Source of the DNA: Undaria pinnatifida
Lineage: Eukaryota; Sar; Phaeophyceae; Laminariales; Alariaceae
Direction: 5' to 3'
Assembly: GCA_012845835.1 (NCBI GenBank)
Contig: JABAKD010000024.1
Location: 7,157,103-7,221,102, forward strand
Length of the DNA stretch: 64,000 nucleotides
The position numbers and the translations under genes are program-made. This document shows, piece after piece, positions 44,001-52,499 of this stretch (the first letter of the stretch is position 1; each line of letters starts with the position of its first letter). The notes below the pieces were generated by a model that had not been told where the DNA came from, ran no database searches, and was given only the letters and a program-made list of their open reading frames with translations.

Positions 44001-47000
44001 TTGCAGGAGTTGATGGACATCGTGTTCGATCAAAAGTTTCAGGTGGTTGGGGGGGGGGGGCTTCCCGTGTCTTTGGGCTTCCGAGACGTCATTTTTGTCA
44101 TGGAAGATGTGGACGCTGCGTCGCCGATCGTGCACTCAAGGGACCGCTCCCGGCGGAACCGAGGGTCCAAGACGACCTTGAAGGTACTAATCCCCATATA
44201 TATGCAGCTCGTAACCACAATCTGGGTGCTGTGGGTACCCTCGGTATAAACGGTATACCGAGTATTTTGCGCGTATAAACCCGTGTTCTCTCGAAAATAC
44301 TGTGTGTAGCCCAGTGTTCGCAGTATCACAGAAGGTGATATTTACGTGGTGGAAATGGTTGACGCTGCTTCTCCGATCGTGCAATCGAGAGACTGATGTA
44401 GGCGGGAGCGAGGCACCAATACCGCCCTCAAGGTGTTATATCCTCCACTCTGTGGTTTAGAAACCAAGCTACTGGGCTGCGGCAATGTGTAAATCACCGT
44501 CTACAAACGGTTGTCGCGGAATGGTACCCCTCCTTTATCTGCGGCAGCACGATTTTATGTAGCCAAGCGCGCCGAACGAAGTTCCGCTTCGATGTGTCAA
44601 TGCAACTTAGCTTCGCCTTCGGGAATCGGCCTGGCACAACAGTGTTCGTGTTCAAGCGAACAGAAGATGGAGCCCGTACGAAAACGTATACAAATGGAAC
44701 CCTTCCCTTCTTCCTCGAGCCACCTCGATTCCCGCCCCGCCCGCCGCGCCCGCCCGCTCGTCTCCCGCACGCTTCACCGGATCAGGTGGCACAGGAGGGA
44801 GGGCCGCCATTTGTGGTGGCACCACAATCCTCCGCGAACATTGCTGCAAGCGCTGAACCCGGCTCGGCTCCTCAACCTGAGCTAAATTATCCACCTGAGC
44901 GATCCGTTCTGCTCATGCGGTCAGCCTCGCACCCCGTCGAAGGAAGCCGTTCGGGTAGCAGCATCAACGCCCACGGTGACGAAGAGAGGTGAGACGCGTG
45001 CTCTTGCGCCACGGTGAGGGTGTAGCCTATGGCACATTTCGGGCGAAAAGTTTCTGACACTTACGGGGCTCCTCAATTTTAACAATTAGACAAACAAACC
45101 ACCCAAGATCGTTGTGTGTTTAACAAACCACCCAAGATCGTTGTGTGTTTAGGCAATAGTTTTGCTTGCTACCGAGGCCATGGGACTGTGTTCACCGTGT
45201 TTTGTTACGTTGCAATTTCACATCTGAGGGCGAGGTGTAGAGCGCCTCAACGGTGGAGCCATAGAAATGTACGGTTCTACACCTACAGCTGCACGCAGCG
45301 CGACCCGCGTGGCACGTGGCTTGCTGCCGCTTCGCCTTGAATAAGGCCCCGGCAGGGGGGGATTTCCCAATTCCCATTTCGGGCGATGAAACAAGCAGTT
45401 CGGAAGCGGCGTATCGAGCACGTACTCGTCGTAGAAGAAACATGTCCGTGGTTTCTACACTATTCCCTACATTCTCAGATGTCTAAGTGCTGTCCTGTTG
45501 TTCATGTTCCGAGTCATCCCACGGTACGGGTTGCAGTTTTTGCCCCAAAACGTCCCTGGGCGATTGAGTTCCTCATGTGAGGGAACTGCCGGTCAAAGAA
45601 ATAATTTCACGAGTACATTGTTTCTTAGCACTGAAGCATTGAAGCTTCGTCGGGTTGTGCGAACGAATGCCTTCGAAGTCATTTTTCGGGTGAGATATTA
45701 AGCTCCCCATGTGAGGAGCTCAGGGACTTTCTGCTACAACCCTACCGTGGGATGGCTCTTCCGCCTGTCATGCGCAGCGTTTCCCCGCCCCAGGGGTAGC
45801 CACAAAAAAGAAAATAAGAAAGAGCAGGGCACACAGCAAAAGGTTGACTCTCAAACTACTCGCTTTGCCCTACATTACCAGACGTATTGCTGCGGTTGAT
45901 ATCCCACCGCTGTCGTCACATTCAACTGTGTATCCTACCCCACTGCCGCCGTCTCTTTCACAGCTTCCACCCACCCAGGGGCAGCCTCAACAACGCACAA
46001 CCTGTTAATAACTCTCCAAATGCGAATCCTCCGGCATCACCCGAGCGACTGTGCGCACACGAAGACCAAGCCGGCGGAGGGGTCAGCCGCAGCAACGACA
46101 GGGCCGCGCCAACCGGTCCGTCTTGCGGTAGCTCTTCGGAGTCGGATGACCATGAGGACATAGACGACGAGGCTCTACTGATGACTCTCGCGGAGGGGCT
46201 TAGGGGGGGCGGAAATGACGATCGCTCAGCTGGAATGAACGAGGCGTTGCGACAGAGCAAGTTCGCTAGCACGGTCGACAAGCTGGATCTCGCGGTAAGT
46301 GAACGCAGTAATGCATGGCGCAGGCCGAAACTGCACGACCAAGGCTTTGTTGCCGCGATGAGCCCGAATGAAAAAGAAACGTTGTTTTTGCTGCGAATGC
46401 CCGAAGGAAAAACACGAAGCGATGCATGTTACCCATGGAGATATTCGACTTAGTCGGCGACACTGAAATGGAAACAAAGCTTTTCCTGTTTTGAATTGGG
46501 GTGGAATGAGGAAGAGGAGTTGGAGGAATGGGCTGGATAAGATGACTGAAGTTTCCCGGACGAGACGGGGCAAACCTCGTTGATAATTCGTCGATGGAGA
46601 TATTTCTTTGCCCGACATGTTGTACTACTTGCGGGAGTACAGTCCATCGGAAACCGCCGAGCTAGGATTGTGGTGAGTCCAGAACACGGTGAAAATCTGG
46701 CATTATATATGGTACTGCGCCGCATCCGGTTTGAAAAATCGAACAGATCGGCGGCATTTTTATGTTCCTATATTGGCGTCGACACGATTGAAAATACTCA
46801 GAAGAACGGTCATGGCGACTAAAACTCACTTCTTGACACTTCGGTGTTGTTCAATCAACTCACGCAAATGTGTCCTGATCCCACAATTTTGGAACTACCT
46901 TATGAATCCAGATCACGCGTACAGCGCTAAAGCTGTATACGTTGCTGTGAGATGGTATGCAACCATCTCGTGAACCTGGTACATTCAGCAGTTAGTTACT

Positions 47001-50000
47001 ACGTGAACATCTTAAACGTGACGTGTACTCGCGGTAGATTCCGGCGGAATCGCAGTGCTCGACGCAACTGCGGCTGGTGAACCATCCACCGGTGTCCGTG
47101 TGGAAGCAGCACGGCCTACTCATGACGTTCAATTCAGCGATCGATTTCTGCACGTTCATGGTCGTCTCAAGATTTCCTCTTCATTTCACGTGGAACACTG
47201 TGCATTTTACCCCCATTTCAACGGCTTGTCTTATAATACCAAAATCAGCCCCGATCCACGCCTTGCAGGGCCTTCTAAACGTTCTAGACGGGGTGGTCGA
47301 CACCCCTGGGCGCATCGTGATCATGACCACGAACCATCCCGAAGCTTTGGACGCCGCGCTGATCCGGCCTGGGCGCATCGACAAAAAGGTCCACCTCGGC
47401 TACATGAGGTGGGAAAACTGTCTGGAGACTTCCTTTTATGAACCGACGCTTGCCCATGCGACGCGCGTTGTACCACTATCTGGGATGTGATACTTCAGTA
47501 CGAGCGCGAACCATCTCTCTCGGGCTTGTTGTCTTGTACTGCTGTAAATGACGCAGTTGCGCGGCTTGCCCCTGTGCCGTATAGAGGGGGAATGCATATT
47601 GTACTCTGGTATCACCAAACACACACAGGAGCAAGTGCAGCCAGTACCTGGTTGGTGAAGATCCCACATATTTACCGTGCGGAGGTCGTACCCAGACCCT
47701 CGCAAACATACACGAGTGAGCCATACCTTGTTGTTACAGACTTCCCTCGGCCATACATACGGGCAGTATCATTTCATCGAAGCCCGGGTCGTATCACTAT
47801 TGCCATCGATTGCCTCCGTGAGGCAGTCTGCCACCTCAAGAACACTCAAAAACATACCAAGAACGCTTCCCAAACATACAGGACACCCCAATATTCGTAG
47901 ACCAGTATCTGAAACCGTAGTACCACGAACAGGGCTCCGTCCTCGCTTGGGGACTTCAATACCTCATAAAAAACTCACTTTTTCCAAGAACAGTTTTAAC
48001 AACCCGATGAACACTCCCATGGCCTAGGTATGCAACACCATGATGAGTGTGATATTAGTGTGGTTGGCACTTAAGTGAACGTGCTGGTCGCAGTGGATTG
48101 TTGCCGTTGAAGAATATCCTCCGATAAAATATGCGATGATAAATGAAAACATATTCTTACAGAAAATGCGATGATTCTCCACGCACTTTGCGCTCGGAAC
48201 TTGGGGCTTTTGGCCCCGCAGCCGAGCTATGGCCAAACAGTGGCCGCCCATAGAACTAAAGGTTCGCAGATATCGCGTCGGATTAAACGGGGGTCTGGGT
48301 GCAATCGTGGTGCTGTGGGGGTGCACATATATTTTATGATGTTTCTTACTGGAGGAACTCTACACCCCACCCAAAAATTGACCTCGACAAACAATGTGCA
48401 TGCTTAGCCTGAAGAACAGTCCCATGACCTGTGGTCGTCATGGGACTTCAGGGATAAACCCCCGGGTTTCCCATTATTTCATTTGCATCTTGATGGTAAA
48501 ACGGATAATACTTCTTGCTCGGAGACCATCGCACACAGCAGTCTGTATGTACTGCTTGCTCTGAGGCCATCGCGCAGAGCAGTCTGTATGTGGTAAAGAG
48601 TTCCCCCGCGGCTGCGGGTCTGTAGGTCGGTTCTGTGAAAAAGGATTTCCCCGCGGCTACGGGTCAGCAGTCGGCCCGCGATCAAGCATCTCCCTGCAGC
48701 TGTGGGTCGGCAGTCTTCGTCGTTGGTCACCCTCGGGTTTGACCGTGTAGGGTCTGTCTTCCCCCGGGTGGTAGACTGACAGGTAATCCACATTTATCTG
48801 GTGTCAACTCTCCTTTATCGGGTGATCATCTTACAATTTGAGATTGATCAAACCCGATCAGCCCCGATATACGGCGGCTACGGCAGCGGGAGAACTTGTA
48901 AGGCCTCTTTTTCGGCACCTCTCGGCCGAGCGTACATCCCATCTATTTACGAGTCGCATGCTTCTGGTTTTCGTTTTTGTTTCACGACGGGCACAACCTC
49001 GGAAGGTTTCGTTTCGCTCGCGTTCTTGAGTGCTGTGGTGAGTCGCTCACACCGGTAGCCTAAAGTCGGTAGTGACAGTAGCAGTTTTGCCCCCTACCTG
49101 TATCTGTATTCCCATGGCGTAGAACATGGCACATACTACAGAAAACAAACAATTAGGATTCCAACTTTAGTGGACAGTTCCTTTTGGGAAACGCCTCGTT
49201 AATCATGACTTCTTTGGTAGAAATTGCCACCCCTACTGTAGCATTCATCGCAATCGTCGATTCACCGATCTTGCCATTATCTTGGATGCATGGCTTTCTT
49301 CAGGGTGGGCGAGGACATTGTTAAAAGCCTTTTCTATCGGGCCAGTGCAACTGCCCATAATACGACGGGCTCGCCGTGCGTCATTTCGACAGCGTTGTGC
49401 GATAAGGGTACGTCTAAGGTTGCTGCCGCTCGTACTCGGCTCTGAACATGTCGTTCGAGTAGCATTTTAAATCGCCATATACACGACGAAGCAACTGCCA
49501 ATATTCCTCTAACTACCATATTTTTATCAACGGGGCGTATTGAACTTGCGGGTTTAACGTACACACGTATGTCGTTGATGTACAGAGTTTCACGCACGCT
49601 TTTTCTCTGGCCTATACAGAGCATTCACCACCATCACTATGCCGCAGACAGAGGCTGCTGTGTCGCTCAGCTAGCAGCCGCATGGCACAGATGGTTTGGG
49701 ATCGTCGACATAAGCTGGTGGTCATGCACAGAGCAGTTGCCGAGGACAAGGATGGTGACGCGTGCCACGGTGAAGGTTCACATAGAAATTATGACGTTCC
49801 TCGCTCAAAGAAGCTATGCTGACTTCGAGAAAAAAAAGCGGAAGTGCAGCCCGAAGAACAATCCCTCGAACTGTTATGCAATACTATGCCTAACGAGTAA
49901 TTGTGTAACACACATGGGATTCTCACGATATTTGGTAACAGGCATTTCTTCGGCTGAGGAGCCCCATCAGTCCGACAAGCCTTGGCAAAATATTGCAACC

Positions 50001-50297
50001 CCGTGCCTCATGCCCTGGTCGCTCAATTGGTCCACCCTCACCGCACCTTCAAAACGCCGTCCAACCACTAGGTATCCGGCTGCGCTGGAGATGACTCTTC
50101 ACTACTTCCAGGTCGACCAATTAGAGCCAGCACAGGACAAACGCCTGCGCAAAGTGTTCCAGAAAGAAAAGGCGCCGCTGGAGCGGGGGCCAATTTGCGA
50201 CCGGTTTACCCCCGCAACCGTGGAACAGATGGCGAGCGAGCACGAGACGGTGGATGGCTTCATTTCTGCCCTTGAGGCCCAAGTTCTGCTGCGATGA
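31917..50297 (+). CDS. BCS1-like AAA ATPase, 12-exon gene model
   Basis: Exons: 31917-32093, 33602-33694, 38075-38161, 38769-38864, 41449-41648, 42398-42501, 43153-43304, 44007-44183, 44786-44988, 45964-46294, 47269-47408 and 50072-50297. All junctions are GT/AG, phases match across every intron, and the sum is 1,986 nt (661 aa plus stop). Residues 1-59 hold a hydrophobic segment ([18 protein letters not shown]), as in BCS1-type proteins with an N-terminal anchor. The AAA domain has Walker [10 protein letters not shown] (270-278), Walker B IFVMEDVD (332-339), sensor 1 IMTTNH and Arg-finger RPGRID. BCS1 proteins are mitochondrial inner-membrane AAA translocases for Rieske protein. A role here is inferred from family only. 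A disordered insert of about 190 residues follows Walker B. The weakest parts are exons 2-4 and the start of exon 9. Further exons in the long introns 2 and 11 cannot be excluded. Confidence 0.8.
33602..33694 (+). CDS. BCS1-like exon 2
   Basis: It reads [20 protein letters not shown] then YVGQ up to a GTAAGA donor, phase 0 at both ends. The acceptor GCGAAG is not a strong one, so the 5' edge is uncertain by a few codons. Confidence 0.6.
33757..34080. mobile_element. M1/M2-related composite copy in intron 2
   Basis: It begins with the M1 end GCATGCTACGACGGAGGT and the M1 block GACGGGGCTCCTCAACCTAA. It ends with the M2 terminus CCCTGTACCGTGGGATGAC, so an M1 and an M2 copy appear to be joined or nested. 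Confidence 0.45.
34088..34177 (+). repeat. S2 SINE-like repeat in intron 2
   Basis: GTGAAAACGCGTGGAAGTGT, GGTGAGCTAAAGCTTCATTT and CCATCCGTCGGAGGATTG are followed by an A run. Confidence 0.6.
35385..35643. mobile_element. M1 TIR element in intron 2
   Basis: Ends are CACTACGGTAGAAGTACGCC and GCTACCTCTCTCTCGTATCG. Internal M1 blocks (CACTTGAGAAGA, CCCGACGACAACTCG, GGGGGCCCTGTCGTTC) are in the standard order. Confidence 0.6.
36419..36583 (+). repeat. Interstitial telomere-like repeat (CCCTAA)n
   Basis: About 165 bases of degenerate CCCTAA/CCCCAA units with two GCGCCAGCC/GCGCCAACC interruptions, followed by three clean CCCTAA units near 36,557-36,577. It is inside intron 2 of the BCS1-like gene, next to an M1 end (CGCCTCTACCGTGACGG). 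Confidence 0.85.
37338..37574 (-). mobile_element. M3 TIR element, copy 2 (inverted)
   Basis: Ends are CCTACGGTAGCCCCCCCAAC and GGGGGGGCTATCGTAG. The minus strand has an uninterrupted frame of about 60 codons from [13 protein letters not shown] to [15 protein letters not shown], parallel to copy 1 at 31.3 kb. Confidence 0.65.
38075..38161 (+). CDS. BCS1-like exon 3
   Basis: [20 protein letters not shown] followed by [10 protein letters not shown] up to GTATTC, phase 0. The exon fits the pre-AAA region of BCS1 homologues, and its 5' acceptor (ATGAAG) is a guess between nearby AGs. Confidence 0.65.
38262..38534. mobile_element. M1 TIR element in intron 3
   Basis: Ends TACGGTAGAGTTGCATC and CTACCTCTATCGTACCAGGC, with internal CCTGATGAACAACTCC, CCATGGCCTAGGTAT and GGAGCCCCGTCATCC. 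Confidence 0.7.
38769..38864 (+). CDS. BCS1-like exon 4 (tentative)
   Basis: A good pyrimidine-rich acceptor (GCTTTTCAG) opens [20 protein letters not shown] then [12 protein letters not shown] to GTACGG, phase 0 at both ends. The composition fits the variable charged region of the family, but sequence conservation is weak. Confidence 0.5.
39001..39268. mobile_element. M1 TIR element in intron 4
   Basis: Ends GTGTGCTACGATAGGGGTAT and GGTGCACCTCTCCTACCGTA. It contains GACGGGGCGCTCCTTAACCC and CCATGGGTTTCTTTATCGGG. Confidence 0.7.
39658..39932. mobile_element. M1 TIR element in intron 4, good copy
   Basis: It runs from ACGCATGCTACCTACGATAG to GCTGCTACTTCTGCCGTGGC with all internal M1 blocks in the minus-type order. 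Confidence 0.72.
40123..40281. repeat. Exact tandem duplication, 80-bp period
   Basis: TAGGTAATGGGATGGATTGT ... GGGAGGGACGCATGCC occurs twice in a row with no difference that I can see, so the event is recent or the region is a slippage/assembly product. Confidence 0.93.
40736..40815. repeat. 11-bp microsatellite (ACTAATAGTAC)n
   Basis: About seven copies lie in intron 4 directly before an M1 end (GTACGGTAGAGATGCACC). Each unit boundary forms the near-palindrome GTACACTAATAGTAC. Confidence 0.9.
40814..41035. mobile_element. M1 TIR element in intron 4
   Basis: Ends GTACGGTAGAGATGCACCAA and ATACCTCTATCGTAGCAGCT. The internal CCCGATGAACAATCCCATG block is present. Confidence 0.7.
41102..41197 (+). 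CDS. Possible cassette exon duplicated from exon 5
   Basis: ACGTGTGCCAAGCTAGACGG and GACGAGCGCATTCGGGCCTT parallel exon 5 (GTGTGCCGAGCAAGACGGTG, GACGAGCGCATCGGGGTGTT). The frame reads [16 protein letters not shown] without stops. It has an acceptor (TTTCGATGCAG) and a donor (CAG then GTCCTA) and is 96 nt long with phase 0 at both ends, so it could be included between exons 4 and 5 without breaking the frame. It may equally be a decaying duplicate. Confidence 0.4.
41449..41648 (+). CDS. BCS1-like exon 5
   Basis: [20 protein letters not shown] then [20 protein letters not shown] and [17 protein letters not shown], ending CGTAG before GTGAGA, phase 2. This is the region just before the AAA domain in BCS1-like proteins. 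The donor is flush with an M1 element. Confidence 0.82.
41652..41935. mobile_element. M1 TIR element flush with exon 5 donor
   Basis: GAGACGCGTGCTGCTATAGA starts inside the donor GTGAGA, and the other end is GGTTCGCCTCTACCTCAG. It contains the M1 minus-type interior. Confidence 0.65.
42398..42501 (+). CDS. BCS1-like exon 6
   Basis: [20 protein letters not shown] then [14 protein letters not shown]. The acceptor is GTATGTAG and the donor is GTGAGG. Phase 2 in and phase 1 out match the neighbours. This is the conserved segment immediately before the Walker A exon. Confidence 0.88.
42511..42764. mobile_element. M2 TIR element, nine bases after exon 6
   Basis: Ends CATTCCACGCGAGGGTTGCA and TGCAACCCCTACCGTGGGCT. 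The interior is as in the 30,519 copy. Confidence 0.78.
43153..43304 (+). CDS. BCS1-like exon 7 (Walker A)
   Basis: [20 protein letters not shown] then [20 protein letters not shown], ending SRIRTNQ before GTGATG. It contains the P-loop GPPGTGKTS. The acceptor follows ATGTACAG. Confidence 0.95.
43374..43622. mobile_element. M1 TIR element in intron 7
   Basis: Ends TACACGGTAGACGTGCGCTA and CCACCTCTATCGTAACAACC, with the GGAGCCCCGTCATTC block inside. Confidence 0.68.
43721..43912. mobile_element. M4 TIR element (192 bp)
   Basis: The ends are CAGTCAGTTGCGGTGGGTAC and the inverse GGGGTACCCACTGACTG. A related partial copy with GACCGCTCTTAAGCCCCGAA lies at about 54,245-54,410. The interior is short and non-coding. 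Confidence 0.65.
44007..44183 (+). CDS. BCS1-like exon 8 (Walker B)
   Basis: [20 protein letters not shown] then [20 protein letters not shown] and [18 protein letters not shown]. It contains Walker B. A G-run at 44,048-44,060 encodes four Gly where homologues are shorter but keeps the frame. Phase 0 at both ends. Confidence 0.92.
44340..44433 (+). pseudogene. Degenerate duplicate of exon 8 3' half
   Basis: The sequence reads [16 protein letters not shown] and then a stop, parallel to [16 protein letters not shown] of exon 8. It ends GCCCTCAAG before GTGTTA, like the true exon end. It sits 160 bases downstream of exon 8 in the same orientation. Confidence 0.75.
44786..44988 (+). CDS. BCS1-like exon 9 (variable insert)
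   Basis: [20 protein letters not shown] then [20 protein letters not shown], ending HGDEE with phase 2. The insert is low complexity and probably disordered. The acceptor CCGGATCAG was chosen because it is phase 0 and follows a pyrimidine tract, and CACAG nine bases on is an alternative. The donor GTGAGA is flush with an M1 end. Confidence 0.62.
44990..45270. mobile_element. M1 TIR element flush with exon 9 donor
   Basis: GAGACGCGTGCTCTTGCGCC starts in the donor, as at exon 5. CACATTTCGGGCGAAAAGTT and the ACGGGGCTCCTCAA block follow the M1 order, and GAGGTGTAGAGCGCCTCAAC is the probable far end. Confidence 0.55.
45093..45150. repeat. Exact 29-bp tandem duplication
   Basis: AACAAACCACCCAAGATCGT plus TGTGTGTTT occurs twice without change, inside the M1 copy of intron 9. 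Confidence 0.93.
45515..45754. mobile_element. M2 TIR element in intron 9
   Basis: Ends CATCCCACGGTACGGGTTGC and ACAACCCTACCGTGGGATG, with internal GAACGAATGCCTTCGAAGTC in inverted orientation relative to the copy at 30,519. Confidence 0.78.
45964..46294 (+). CDS. BCS1-like exon 10 (variable insert, second part)
   Basis: [20 protein letters not shown] through an acidic stretch [20 protein letters not shown] to [12 protein letters not shown] before GTAAGT, phase 0. The terminal DKLDLA plus GLLNVLDG of exon 11 rebuilds the family motif between Walker B and sensor 1. Phase 2 at the acceptor TTTCACAG fits exon 9. Confidence 0.72.
47269..47408 (+). CDS. BCS1-like exon 11 (sensor 1, Arg finger)
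   Basis: [20 protein letters not shown] then [20 protein letters not shown] and VHLGYM, ending ATGAG before GTGGGA with phase 2. The acceptor is CCTTGCAG. Confidence 0.93.
48420..48790. repeat. Local tandem motifs in intron 11
   Basis: GCAGTCTGTATGTACTGCTT / GCAGTCTGTATGTGGTAAAG, and CCCGCGGCTGCGGGTCTGTA / CCCGCGGCTACGGGTCAGCA, are close tandem repeats. No coding signal. Confidence 0.6.
50072..50297 (+). CDS. BCS1-like exon 12 (C-terminus)
   Basis: The acceptor ACCACTAG supplies a G completing the Arg of LGYMR. It continues [20 protein letters not shown] to [13 protein letters not shown] and a TGA. The HYF motif after the AAA core is typical of the BCS1 C-terminal part. Confidence 0.87.
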
Positions 50298-52499
50298 AAG
50301 CTTTTAGATTTTCGTAAAGCGGCACTGGTTAGGTTTGCTTTCCTCGGTTTGCGGCTTGCGCCGTCTACCGTATAACACGGAAGAAATCACTCCCCGGCGA
50401 TGACAATTTGATGTGTAAAAATGTTATCGCCGGGTGTGCTGTTGTAGGGGCGGGTAGTATCTACCGTATCCTCGGTGACAACTAACATGCACGGTAACTG
50501 CACAGCTGGGGGGTATGATATTGCGGGGGGGGTGCAACGTTATTAATGATTGAGCGAAGAACCGTGAACAAACCTCGGCCAGATCAGCGGGGGTGCGCTG
50601 CCAGAGCTTCGAGCGCCCGACCTGTACCGGTACCCGTAGTCCGGGCTTGGGGCACGGCGGAATTAGAGACGTTGATTTTAACACCAGCACGGGTAAACGG
50701 ACTGATACCGGAGAAAAGCCGCGTAATGTTCGCTCGACGTGCGGCAGGAGCAGGTACCGGCGGGATCGGGGGGCACAGACTCGTTCGGCTAACTGTGATA
50801 GGGCGCAGTAGTTGTCTCTATAATGGTGTCCAAAACGGTGCGCGTTGCGGGTGAATGGTATCCACCAAGCAGTGTGATCACTTTAGAGTTTGGTCTCGTT
50901 TTCAGGCGTTCTTCCGTGGGGGGTATGGTATTCGACGTACCCTCGGTCATTATCTGATATTTGAGAAACGAAACAAAAATAATGTCGCCGGATTTGCCCA
51001 TGTAGGTGTATTATCTATAGGGTTCTTCTTTCGTCCAAGAGGTGTGTACGGTATTGTAGTTGATCGAGCGTACGAACGAGCGAGAGCCAATACTATTGAC
51101 ACGGTTTTTGACGTGGGTGTATGCATGCGCTCTGGATCTGTGCACTGATCTCGTGGTCGTTCAAGTGATGGGGTCGACCGACAGAGTATGTGGGCGATCT
51201 AGTTGAGTTACTCCAGTCTATTTGCTTTGTTGGTTCATGGTTTGGCCAATGAATCATTGTTTTATGCCACATCCACCACACATAGGTTTGTTTGTGGTGG
51301 AAGCGGTGGCGACTGAGCTACGTGACGATTGTCTTTGCCCGCACCAAGTCGAAGAATCGCAGGTTTCCGTCTTGTTGTGCTCATTTATGGGCGCGCGACA
51401 TGTCGTGCTTTGTGTTGGTTATGTCGTGCTTAAAACAATGTTGTGGTGCGTACCTAAGGAATTGATATTATATACATCATGCGCCCGTGGTACTTTGTGT
51501 CAAAGTTTCGATACCTTTATCTGCTGGTATTTTTGTTGCCAGACCCAAAGACGTGACGGCTTATTATGCGCGGTGCCGACGTCGTTCAATTTCGATTAAT
51601 ATCATTTCAGCGTCCCGTCGAGGATTGCCGTAGACTCGCCTCAGTTTTTACTGTGGGTAATTTTTCATAAGCAGATGCTCGTCATGTCCATAAACAGGGG
51701 GCAAAGACGAGGCGCGACATTTCGTCCAAACAAAAGCGCTGTGCTTGGTGCCTTGCTTAGAGTAAAAACGCGAACGTTTATTGTATGTTTTCCCCTCTAG
51801 CCCATCCTTCGACCTGTAAGTTGAGCGGGGGCACTTGTGTCATCAATAGGACTCGCTCCCGTGCACGTGTTCATTTTGTGTAGGGGATTGTCGTTGGGGA
51901 GAGCTTGCAATAGTTAGTATCTATATGTACGGCAGTCGACGCATGTTTTATCGCCGCTTCGCATCTTGGTATTACGTGATACCTTGCTTCCAGCTGGAGA
52001 GGGTTGTGAAAATCATGCGTGTTAAGGCTCTCGTCTCTAGGAAAATGAAGTGCAGAGGTGGCAGTGGTACTAAGTGACTATGAAGAACAACTTACTTGCG
52101 ATACAACCTAAGTAAAAGCGACTGGAAACCAGCGCGCTTAGGTGGCCAAAATGTGAAAACAAAGGAGAATAAAAAGATGTTGAAGATACATTTATATCCA
52201 CACACGAAGGGAAGTTGTACGCCATAGACTGTGGTACTGGCAGACTATCCGTCCCACTGATACGTCTGGGGGCAATCTAACCCCGCCGCGACAAAACCAA
52301 CCTCTCAAGGGGGTATGCAGTTAAAGGGGGGTGTCACGCCAAGCAGACCTCTCTCACACCGGTAATTATCTTCAGTATGGATGGGTATCATGTACCGGAT
52401 ACATTTTAGTACGACCGTGCCAAGCCATTTGATCTCTCTAGAATCGGTGTTTCTCTTAAATCGAGCTCAATTTAATCGTAGCCCTCGTTGTAAGGTATT
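50298..52499. other. No gene recognised downstream of the BCS1-like gene
   Basis: Short ORFs on both strands show no domains. The plus ORF 51,222-51,599 (125 codons) is domainless. No polyadenylation signal could be assigned with confidence. Confidence 0.45.
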
